A stretch of DNA of 6,756 nucleotides from JALQTD01 sp965657495 (GTDB lineage: Bacteria > Bacteroidota > Bacteroidia > Flavobacteriales_D > Sanyastnellaceae): the NCBI GenBank assembly GCA_965657495.1, contig CBFHPD010000174.1, positions 1-6,756 on the forward strand. Reading direction: 5' to 3'. Made by a program: the position numbers and the translations under genes. The notes beneath the pieces were generated by a model. That model was given only the letters and a program-made list of their open reading frames with translations. It did not search any database and was not told the origin of the DNA. Each line of letters opens with the position of its first letter. Positions within the stretch are counted from its first letter, which is position 1. This document shows positions 1 to 5,791 of this stretch, one piece after another.

Positions 1-4
1 CGCG

Positions 5-12
5 CGAAGTTA
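5..12 (-). promoter_or_regulatory. Near match to the -7 promoter element downstream of dut
   Basis: The minus strand reads TAACTTCG, one base away from the TAACTTTG found twice elsewhere in the window, and lies in the 43 bases after the dut stop. It could serve a gene beyond the window edge. One mismatch and no visible -33 element make this a weak call. Confidence 0.2.
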
Positions 13-44
13 CGGCGTTTTCAACGCGGCGTTCTGCCGGCGTT
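13..44. repeat. Three short direct copies of CGGCGTT at the end of dut
   Basis: CGGCGTT occurs at 13-19, 27-33 and 38-44, spaced 14 and 11 bases apart, the last copy touching the dut stop codon. On the minus strand GCGTT-GAA-AACGC within this stretch can form a small 5-bp hairpin, without a T run after it. In such GC-rich sequence this may be chance. Confidence 0.3.
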
Positions 45-484
45 CAGCGCGTACCGGTGTGGCCAAACCCACCACCGCCACGCACCGTGGTCGACAGCTC
101 CTGCACTTCATTCCACGCCACCCGTTCGTACCGCGCGAGCACCAGCTGCGCAACCCGCTCCCCGTGCTCAATGCGGAAGGGCTTTGGCCCGTGGTTGATG
201 AGCAACACCCCGATTTCCCCGCGGTAGTCCGCGTCGATGGTGCCGGGCGCATTCAAGACCGTCACCCCGTGCTTGAAGGCGAGTCCGCTCCGCGGCCGCA
301 CCTGCAACTCCGTGCCCTCCGGCAACGCCACAAACAACCCCGTCTTCACGAGCTGAAACGTGCCCGGGGCCAGCGTCACCGGCTCGTCCAAGCAGGCGCG
401 CACGTCCAACCCCGCACTCAACGCGGTGGCGTACTCCGGCAAGGCGTGCCCGCTCCGATTCCGCACCTCCACCACCGCGCTCAT
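44..484 (-). CDS. dut: dUTP diphosphatase (dUTPase), trimeric type
   Basis: Hydrolyses dUTP to dUMP and pyrophosphate in the cytoplasm, keeping uracil out of DNA and feeding dTMP synthesis. The 146-residue product has the usual length of a trimeric dUTPase and shows all five family motifs in order: SAGLDVRA (23-30), RPRSGLA (63-69), GTIDADYRGEI (81-91) with the expected catalytic aspartate at D84, the GDRIAQ-like stretch HGERVAQLVL (107-116), and the glycine-rich C-terminal arm RGGGGFGHTG (135-144) that closes over the active site. No key residue is missing. The ATG overlaps the stop of the upstream hydratase gene as ATGA (481-484), so the two are probably translationally coupled; I see no Shine-Dalgarno site. 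Identification is secure from the motifs. Confidence 0.97.
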   Translation of the reverse strand: MSAVVEVRNRSGHALPEYATALSAGLDVRACLDEPVTLAPGTFQLVKTGLFVALPEGTELQVRPRSGLAFKHGVTVLNAPGTIDADYRGEIGVLLINHGPKPFRIEHGERVAQLVLARYERVAWNEVQELSTTVRGGGGFGHTGTR

Positions 485-1248
485 CGCCCGGGGAATTGCG
501 GCTTCCGCTTCCCGATGAAGGCCTGCGTGCCCTCCTTGAAGTCCTCGGTCTCGAACTGCGCGCCAAAGCTGTCAATTTCAGCAGCAAACCCCTCCCGGCT
601 GTACCCTGCAAGCACGGCATTCAGCGCGGTGGTCAAGGCCGTGGGCGCGTTCTTCATGATGCTCCGCGCCATGGCTTCGGCTGCAGCCGACAGCTCGGCG
701 AGCGGCACCACTTGGTTGACCAGCCCGCACGCCAATGCCTCATCGGCTTTCATCATCCGCGCCGTCAAGATCAGTTCCATCGCCTTCCCCTTCCCGATGA
801 GCTGCGGCAAGCGCTGCGTCCCCCCGTACCCGGGGATCACGCCGAGCGACACCTCGGGCAGGCCCATCCGCGCCGTGTCGGAAGCCACCCGCACATGAGC
901 CGCCATCGCCAACTCGAGCCCGCCCCCGAGGGCAAACCCGTTCACGGCCGCCACCACCGGCTTGCCGCACTGTTCCACCTTGTCGAACAGCAAGCGCTGC
1001 CCACGCGCCGCGAGCTCCTTCCCCTGCTCGCCATTGAAATGCGCGAACTCCTTGATGTCCGCCCCCGCCACGAAGGCCTTTTCGCCCGAGCCGGTGAGCA
1101 CGATGGCCCGCACATCAGCGTTGGTTGCGGCGGCATCGATGGCGTCGGACAGGGTTTGGATCACCTCGCCGTTGAGCGCATTGAGCGCTTCCGGCCGGTT
1201 GATGGTCAGGGTCAAAAGCCCATCTTGGAAGTCGCTGAGGAGGAGCAT
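481..1248 (-). CDS. Enoyl-CoA hydratase/isomerase (crotonase family)
   Basis: A 255-residue crotonase-fold enzyme, a normal length for the family, probably adding water across the double bond of a trans-2-enoyl-CoA in fatty-acid or related acyl-CoA breakdown in the cytoplasm. The CoA/oxyanion-hole segment AFVAGADIKEF lies at 58-68 and the second oxyanion segment FALGGGLELAM at 105-115. Both glutamates of classical hydratases are kept: E112 in GGGLE and E132 in GLPEVSLGVIPGYGGTQRL (129-147). That favours a true hydratase over family members lacking one of them, but substrate (short-chain enoyl-CoA, crotonyl-CoA or another) cannot be read from sequence. The ATG at 1248 is chosen because the protein then begins, as usual, just before the first beta strand; no Shine-Dalgarno site precedes it. 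A promoter-like TAACTTTG sits 18 bases upstream. The stop overlaps the dut start. Confidence 0.93.
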   Translation of the reverse strand: MLLLSDFQDGLLTLTINRPEALNALNGEVIQTLSDAIDAAATNADVRAIVLTGSGEKAFVAGADIKEFAHFNGEQGKELAARGQRLLFDKVEQCGKPVVAAVNGFALGGGLELAMAAHVRVASDTARMGLPEVSLGVIPGYGGTQRLPQLIGKGKAMELILTARMMKADEALACGLVNQVVPLAELSAAAEAMARSIMKNAPTALTTALNAVLAGYSREGFAAEIDSFGAQFETEDFKEGTQAFIGKRKPQFPGR

Positions 1249-1266
1249 GTCATTCGATTTTCAGGC

Positions 1267-1274
1267 CAAAGTTA
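1267..1274 (-). promoter_or_regulatory. Candidate Bacteroidota -7 promoter element before the hydratase-dut pair
   Basis: On the minus strand the bases read TAACTTTG, an exact match to the Bacteroidota -7 consensus TAnnTTTG, in the 35-base gap between the channel gene stop and the hydratase ATG. A transcript would start a few bases downstream and have a leader of roughly a dozen bases. No TTG/TTTG is seen at the normal -33 distance; the nearest TTTG (1306-1303) is 28 bases away, too far. The identical 8-mer stands before the exporter operon. Confidence 0.5.
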
Positions 1275-1283
1275 CGCCACACC

Positions 1284-2675
1284 TCACGGCTGCGGTTCCC
1301 CCCAAATCCACCCCAGTCGCCGCCACGCCATCGCCGCCTCCACTTCCGCTTCAATGCGGGCCTTCCGCGCCTTGACGAGGCTCGCCTCGCGGCTGTTCAG
1401 GAGGAAAACCGAGCTTTCGCCCGCGGCGAACTTGATGTTCTCGGCATCGAGCAGGGCTTCGGCAAGGGCTTCGGTTTCGAGGGCGGCTTCCCAAGCGCGC
1501 ACGTGGTCCGCCCACGCGAGGCCGGCGCCGTACGCCTCGGCTTCCCATTTCCGCGCCTTGTTTTCCAAGTCGAGGGCGATGTTTTCGCGGTCGATGCGGG
1601 CGAGTTCGAGGGCGCCGCGTTCCTTGCGGAGGAAGAGCGGGAGGGCCGCCTTCAGTTCCAGGGCGTAATCCGAGGTGCCGAGTGCGGTGGGCGAAGTGGC
1701 GCTCAGGGCGAGGAACCGGGCGTCGAGTTGGGGCTTGAGTTGTTCGCGGGCGAGCCGGATTTCGGCATCGGCGGCGGCGCCTTTCGCAGCCAGGGCGTCG
1801 TTGAGGGGGTGGCTCTGCCAGCGGGCCGATCGGGCGCGGTCGTTGAGGGGTTTGAGGGTGACCCAAATGGTGGCTTCGACCCAGTCCGTCGGGGCCACGG
1901 GCGTGACGCCTTCGGCCAAGGCCACGGGGCGGCCGGCGTCGTCCCACAGCCACGCCGCGGCCTTGGCTCGGGACTGGGCGAGGACCGTGGCGGCGGCTGC
2001 GGCTTCCATGCGGCGCGTGGACCAGCGGAGTCGGGCCTCGACGGTGTCGATGGCGGCGCGGTCTCCGCCGGTGACGGCTGCGCGGATGCCTTCGAGCCGG
2101 ATGAGGGCGAGGCGCTCGGCTTCCTGGGCGACTTCGGCCGCCTCGTGCGCTTTGTACCATTTCCAGTAAGCGGCGCCGGCGTCGAGGAGGAGGTCGTTGA
2201 GGGCGGCGGTGCGCTGGGCGGCGTTGAGGGTGACGTAGGCCTCGGCCTGGCGGAGCGCGGTGCGGCGGGCGTCGGTGAGGAGGCCTTGACCGAGGCGGAC
2301 GGTGGCGCCGACGGACCAGAGGCCGCCTTCGGGGAGGGTGGATTCGGGGTTGAGGTAGGCGCCGTCGGTTTCGTTCCAGCTGGATTCGAGGGCGATGCCG
2401 AAGGGGGTTTCGGCCACGACGCCCGCCCCGCGGTAGGCATAGTAGTCGGTGCCGCTGTAAGACTTGCTTTTGTCGGAGGCGAAGAGCTTGGGGTCAAAGG
2501 CGCCGCGGGCCTTCCGGAGGTAGGCGGTGGCGGCGTCGTTGAGGAGGTCGGCCTGGCGGGCGACGGGGTGTTGGGCGAGGACGGCTTGGAGGAAGGCGGT
2601 TTCTTCGAACGGGGTTTGGCCCGCCGCTGAAAGGGCACCTGCCCAGCAGCCTAGGAGCAGGAGGAGGCGGTTCAT
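1284..2675 (-). CDS. TolC-family outer-membrane efflux channel protein
   Basis: Predicted outer-membrane channel of the tripartite exporter encoded just upstream. With the start at 2675 the product has 463 residues, typical of the family, and begins with a signal peptide: MNR, a leucine run (4-8), then a small-residue end ALSAAG (14-19). The mature part opens with FLQAVLAQHPVARQADLL (28-45), the usual TolC N-terminal helix, and has long alanine- and glutamate-rich helices at about 135-245 and 352-455 separated by beta-rich parts, including LEYALPLF-like ALELKAALPLFLRKERG (338-354), as expected of the two-repeat OEP fold. FAAGESSVFLLNSRE (416-430) is another typical stretch. An in-frame ATG at 2765 would add 30 charged residues ahead of the signal peptide and overlap the adaptor gene by 90 bases, so it is rejected. 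The chosen ATG overlaps the adaptor stop as TGATG, and AAGGA lies 9 bases before it. Confidence 0.9.
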   Translation of the reverse strand: MNRLLLLLGCWAGALSAAGQTPFEETAFLQAVLAQHPVARQADLLNDAATAYLRKARGAFDPKLFASDKSKSYSGTDYYAYRGAGVVAETPFGIALESSWNETDGAYLNPESTLPEGGLWSVGATVRLGQGLLTDARRTALRQAEAYVTLNAAQRTAALNDLLLDAGAAYWKWYKAHEAAEVAQEAERLALIRLEGIRAAVTGGDRAAIDTVEARLRWSTRRMEAAAAATVLAQSRAKAAAWLWDDAGRPVALAEGVTPVAPTDWVEATIWVTLKPLNDRARSARWQSHPLNDALAAKGAAADAEIRLAREQLKPQLDARFLALSATSPTALGTSDYALELKAALPLFLRKERGALELARIDRENIALDLENKARKWEAEAYGAGLAWADHVRAWEAALETEALAEALLDAENIKFAAGESSVFLLNSREASLVKARKARIEAEVEAAMAWRRLGWIWGEPQP

Positions 2676-4027
2676 CACTTGGCGTCCTTTTTGTCCTTCG
2701 GTTCCTCCTTGCCGCCGTAAAAGTCCGGTGGGAATCCGTTCAGCTGCCGCCACACCTCGTACCAAACCGGGACCGTTTTCAGCAGCGCGATTCCGCGGGC
2801 ACCCCCACCGGCGCGCAGGGCTTCAGGCCATGGATCAGCAGCGTTTTCGCTGACGAGCAACCGGTACTTGCCGTTGTCGCTGATGACGGGATCGATGGCC
2901 ACCACTTCGCCGGGGAACGTTCCGTAGGTAACGGCGGGCCAACCGGAGAAGACGATGGCGGGCCAGCCGTCGAAGAGGAAGCGCACTTCGTTGCCGAGGT
3001 GGATGAGGGGCAAGTCCATGGGGGCGATGTAGAATTCGACGGCGAGGGCCGTTTCTTCCGGCACGATGGTCAGGATGGGCGTACCTTCCTTGACGGTCTC
3101 GCCGATGCCGCCCTGGAGGGCCTTGGTGACTCGGCCGGCTTGGGGGGCTCGGAGGTAGCGGAACCCCGCGCGCGCTTCGTAGTTGGCGAGGGTGTTGCGG
3201 AGTTTGGCCACCTCCCCTTGCGCGGTGGCGGCGCCGGATTCTGCGCTGAACCGGTCGCTGCTCACCTTGGCGAGCTTGTCGGCGAATTCGCTGGCAATGG
3301 TGGACTGATCGAGGAGGGCGTTGGCGAGGGCGTTGCGGCTGGTGGCCAACTTGTTCACCGCCGAAGTCAATTTCGCCTCGGCTTCTTGCTGCTTCATGCG
3401 CCGGGCCTCGAGGTCGGTCAGCGACTTGAGGCCTTGGTCGTAGAGCGTTTGTTGCCGGGCGAGTTGGGCCATCGCCACGTCGAGGTTCAGTTGGGCCGCC
3501 ACGAGGGCCGCGCTATCGGTGGCCACCTTCAGCCGCGCTTGGAGCGTCTTGTTGCGCGCCGCGGTCGCTTTCAAGTCCCGGGCCTCGGCTACCGCGGTGA
3601 GTTGGTCGTCGAGGGCAGCGATTTTTGAACGGTAGGCATCGAGGCTGGCGGTTTTTGCGGCGAGTTGTTCGCGGGTGCGCTCGAGAAGTTCCGGGTCGGT
3701 GTATTCGGACTTGATTTCGGAAAGGCGGACGAGGGTGTCGCCAGCGGCTACGATTTGGCCTTCGCGCACGAACCACTGCTCAATGCGGCCCGGAATGGCG
3801 CTCGGCACCTGTTGCGGCCGCTGATCCGGGCGCAGCATCGTGATGGTTCCGGTGCTCTGGATGTTCTGGGTCCAAGGCAAGAAGGCCAAACCCACGACCA
3901 CCAAGCCCACAAGGCCCAGCAGCCGCCGCGTCCACGGTCCGGTGTACCGGCTGCGCAGCATGCCAAACGCTCCGTAATCGCCTTCGTCGATGTGCCGATC
4001 GATGGAGTTGTCGCTGAGGTTAAGCAT
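2675..4027 (-). CDS. HlyD-family periplasmic adaptor (membrane fusion) protein
   Basis: A 450-residue adaptor expected to bridge the inner-membrane exporter and the TolC-type channel. Visible layout: a cytoplasmic N-terminus (1-34); one membrane anchor at about 35-51 (LLGLVGLVVVGLAFLPW); first half of the lipoyl/barrel-sandwich domain around 66-105 (IPGRIEQWFVREGQIVAAGDTL); a long alpha-helical hairpin with coiled-coil character at 115-285; second lipoyl half at 290-322 (LRAPQAGRVTKAL, then GIGETVKEGTPILTIVP); and a beta-barrel part at 325-395. The C-terminus is lysine- and glutamate-rich (KEEPKDKKDAK). The barrel has a doubled GWPA (354-357 and 362-365). The long hairpin and single N-terminal anchor favour HlyD/EmrA-like type I secretion adaptors over lipoprotein RND adaptors. 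The ATG lies inside the exporter gene (8-base overlap) and the stop overlaps the channel ATG, so all three are coupled. Confidence 0.92.
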   Translation of the reverse strand: MLNLSDNSIDRHIDEGDYGAFGMLRSRYTGPWTRRLLGLVGLVVVGLAFLPWTQNIQSTGTITMLRPDQRPQQVPSAIPGRIEQWFVREGQIVAAGDTLVRLSEIKSEYTDPELLERTREQLAAKTASLDAYRSKIAALDDQLTAVAEARDLKATAARNKTLQARLKVATDSAALVAAQLNLDVAMAQLARQQTLYDQGLKSLTDLEARRMKQQEAEAKLTSAVNKLATSRNALANALLDQSTIASEFADKLAKVSSDRFSAESGAATAQGEVAKLRNTLANYEARAGFRYLRAPQAGRVTKALQGGIGETVKEGTPILTIVPEETALAVEFYIAPMDLPLIHLGNEVRFLFDGWPAIVFSGWPAVTYGTFPGEVVAIDPVISDNGKYRLLVSENAADPWPEALRAGGGARGIALLKTVPVWYEVWRQLNGFPPDFYGGKEEPKDKKDAK

Positions 4028-5723
4028 GGCGGCCAGGGGTTTGTACGTAATCGACGCGGCCGTCCTTCAGGTGGACGATGTGGGTGCAGCGTTCGAGGAA
4101 GACGGGCTCGGTCGTCGCCGCCACGAGCGTCCACGGGTGCTCGGTCCGGGTGAGGTATTCCGAGAGCCGCTCGCGGTCCTCGGGTTCGAAGGGGCGCAAG
4201 AACGGGTCGAGGACGAGCAGGGAGGGCTTGCCGGCAATGGCCCGGGCGAGGAAGATTTGGTGCACCACGGTGTGGGGCAGCCCTTCGCCGTCCGATGTGA
4301 GGGGCGTTTGGAACCCTTCCGGCCACTCGGCGATGACCGGCATGAGGCCCACGGCTTCAGCGGCCTGTTGCAGGTCGTCCATGGTGATGCCGGTTCGGCC
4401 CACCGTCAGGTTTTCGGTGAGCGTTCCTTCAAAGATGACTTCTTGGGCGAGGTAGTCGCCGATGTGCCGGCGGAGGAGTCGTTGGTCCCAGTTCTTCGCA
4501 GGTACGCCGTTGAGGATGCGCGTTCCGGCGCTGGGCTCGATGAGGCCGGAGAGGACGTGGAGGAGGGCCGTTTTTCCGCTGCCAGGAGGTCCGACCACGG
4601 CGACCCGGGCGCCGGCGGGCAGTTCGAGGTCGATGCCGGCGAGGACGGGGCGGTTCACGTAGGTGCCCTGTGGCAAAGCCACGTCGTTCAGTTGCACCTT
4701 GAATCCCACGCCAGTCAACGCTTTCATGCGGCTATCGGACCCTTCTTGGTCGAGCGGAATGTCGGTCACTTGCCCCATTTTTTCCACGGCGGTCAGCACG
4801 TCGTAGATGGGCTCCATCGTCAGGATGAGCTTCTCGGCCGAGTTCATGATGAGGATGATGATGATCTCCGAGGCGACGAATTGGCCGACCGTGATTTGGT
4901 TCTCGATGACCAGCAGGCCGCCGAGCACGAGCAGTCCTAAGGTGATGAGCGCCTTGAACGCCACGATGTTAGCGTATTGGAATACCAGCACCTTGAAGTG
5001 CGCTTTCCGGTGGGCCAAATACGATTTCACCAACCCATCCGTCCGCTCCATCGGCAATTCGGTTTGGCCCGCAAGCTTGAACGTACTGATGCCTCGCGCG
5101 AGCTCCTTCAGCCAATGCGCGACCCGGTACTTGTCGCTGCTTTCCTTCAAACTTGTCTTCATGCCCCGCGGCCCGCTCCAATAAACGATGCCGCCCAGCG
5201 TCGTCGCAAGCACGATGCCAAAGAAGATGAAATTCGGGTGGTAAAACGAAAGCAGCACGAGCCCGAAGACAATTTGCACCCCGCTCGCCGAGAAATCCAG
5301 CAACAACTTCGAGAGCCCCTTTTGCACATTGAGCGTGTCGAAGAACCGGTTCACGAGCTCCGGCGGATACGATCCTTTCAAGGCTTCGGTCTTGAAGCGG
5401 GGAATGCGGTAGGCGAATTCAAAGGCGGCCCGCGTGAAAATCCGTTGCTGCAAGACCTCGGTGATGCTCAGCTGCACCACCTGGAGCAGGCCGCTGAGCG
5501 CGACGCCTGCCGTGACGATGACGGTCAGTATGATCCAGCTGGTGCTGACGCGGCCGGCGAGGATGAGGCCGACAATGGCTTGGATTCCGAGGGGCAAAGT
5601 CAAGGCAACCAAGCCATTAACGGCTGCATAAAGGTAAATGTAAGTGATGTCGCGGCGGTCCCGTTGGAACATGCGGAAGAGCCGCTGGATGGGGCGTACG
5701 CTGTCGGCAGAAGTTGTCGGCAT
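4020..5723 (-). CDS. ABC exporter half-transporter (membrane domain + ATPase domain) with degenerate ATPase motifs
   Basis: Inner-membrane energy unit of the tripartite export system, 567 residues. An ABC-exporter membrane domain spans about 25-310, with hydrophobic helices near 29-55, 62-85, 146-160, 163-182, 254-273 and 281-300. There is no N-terminal C39 peptidase domain. The nucleotide-binding domain (about 340-560) keeps an intact Walker A, GPPGSGKT (378-385), and a Q-loop glutamine, Q427 in YLAQEVIFEGT. The later catalytic motifs are lost: where LSGGQ is expected there is LPHTV (482-486), followed by the still recognisable LARAI; after Walker B LLVLD (502-506) the catalytic glutamate is P507; the D-loop SALD is absent; and the switch histidine is T538 (AATTEP). 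The frame is open and clean there, so these are real substitutions and not a frameshift. The family is clear, the cargo unknown. It starts at 5723, the first gene after an AT-rich gap, without a Shine-Dalgarno site. Confidence 0.9.
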   Translation of the reverse strand: MPTTSADSVRPIQRLFRMFQRDRRDITYIYLYAAVNGLVALTLPLGIQAIVGLILAGRVSTSWIILTVIVTAGVALSGLLQVVQLSITEVLQQRIFTRAAFEFAYRIPRFKTEALKGSYPPELVNRFFDTLNVQKGLSKLLLDFSASGVQIVFGLVLLSFYHPNFIFFGIVLATTLGGIVYWSGPRGMKTSLKESSDKYRVAHWLKELARGISTFKLAGQTELPMERTDGLVKSYLAHRKAHFKVLVFQYANIVAFKALITLGLLVLGGLLVIENQITVGQFVASEIIIILIMNSAEKLILTMEPIYDVLTAVEKMGQVTDIPLDQEGSDSRMKALTGVGFKVQLNDVALPQGTYVNRPVLAGIDLELPAGARVAVVGPPGSGKTALLHVLSGLIEPSAGTRILNGVPAKNWDQRLLRRHIGDYLAQEVIFEGTLTENLTVGRTGITMDDLQQAAEAVGLMPVIAEWPEGFQTPLTSDGEGLPHTVVHQIFLARAIAGKPSLLVLDPFLRPFEPEDRERLSEYLTRTEHPWTLVAATTEPVFLERCTHIVHLKDGRVDYVQTPGRHA

Positions 5724-5732
5724 GCGAATTTG

Positions 5733-5749
5733 TTTAGAATAGCTCTAAA
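5733..5749. repeat. 6-bp perfect inverted repeat just upstream of the exporter start
   Basis: TTTAGA (5733-5738) and TCTAAA (5744-5749) form a perfect inverted repeat around the 5-base spacer ATAGC, ending 10 bases before the exporter ATG. As RNA it makes only a weak AU-rich hairpin; as DNA it could be an operator. It lies in the only markedly AT-rich stretch of the window. No regulator gene is visible nearby, so function is unassigned. Confidence 0.4.
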
Positions 5750-5769
5750 TAAACACCCGAATGCGGTGT
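5747..5769 (-). terminator. Weak hairpin followed by a T-rich run, possible terminator or leader attenuator
   Basis: On the minus strand ACACC (5769-5765) can pair with GGTGT (5757-5753) across a 7-base loop, and TTTATTT-like sequence follows. It lies about 20 bases after the stop of the importer ATPase gene, the right place for an intrinsic terminator, but the stem is only five base pairs. It is also downstream of the promoter-like 8-mer at 5791-5784, so if that promoter is used the hairpin would sit in the exporter leader. Confidence 0.3.
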
Positions 5770-5783
5770 CAGTTCAAGCGCTG

Positions 5784-5791
5784 CAAAGTTA
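5784..5791 (-). promoter_or_regulatory. Candidate Bacteroidota -7 promoter element before the exporter operon
   Basis: The minus strand reads TAACTTTG, an exact fit to TAnnTTTG and identical to the copy before the hydratase gene. Its first three bases are the TAA stop of the importer ATPase gene. It would give a leader of about 55 bases for the exporter operon. A TTG at the normal -33 spacing is not seen, since a TTTTG upstream is only 8 bases away. Support comes from position and repetition rather than from a complete promoter. Confidence 0.5.

Noticed and set aside
59..898. Plus-strand open frame of 279 codons opposite dut and the hydratase gene
   Set aside because: Entirely antisense to two enzymes with intact catalytic motifs; no family resemblance.
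496..1668. Plus-strand open frame of 390 codons opposite the hydratase and channel genes
   Set aside because: Crosses the ends of two well-supported minus-strand genes and is rich in R, H, P and A with no motif; shadow frame.
1503..2630. Long plus-strand open frame (375 codons, glycine- and valine-rich) opposite the channel gene
   Set aside because: It is antisense to a gene with clear TolC features, has biased low-complexity composition and no recognisable domain; a by-product of GC-rich codon use.
2640..2675. Lipoprotein signal (LLGC at residues 7-10) in the channel protein
   Set aside because: Only nine residues precede the cysteine and the hydrophobic core continues beyond it to ALSAAG, so an ordinary signal peptide is more likely.
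2673..2765. Longer channel protein starting at 2765
   Set aside because: Would place 30 charged residues ahead of a proper signal peptide and overlap the adaptor gene by 90 bases; the ATG at 2675 fits both signal peptide and coupling.
4846..4870. GAT/ATG-rich short tandem stretch
   Set aside because: It is four consecutive ATC isoleucine codons and similar codons in a membrane helix of the exporter; a codon run and not a regulatory repeat.
3990..4940. Plus-strand open frame of 316 codons opposite the exporter ATPase domain
   Set aside because: Histidine-, glycine- and aspartate-rich mirror of the ATPase coding strand with no domain. It also does not explain the altered ATPase motifs, since those come from clean in-frame codons.
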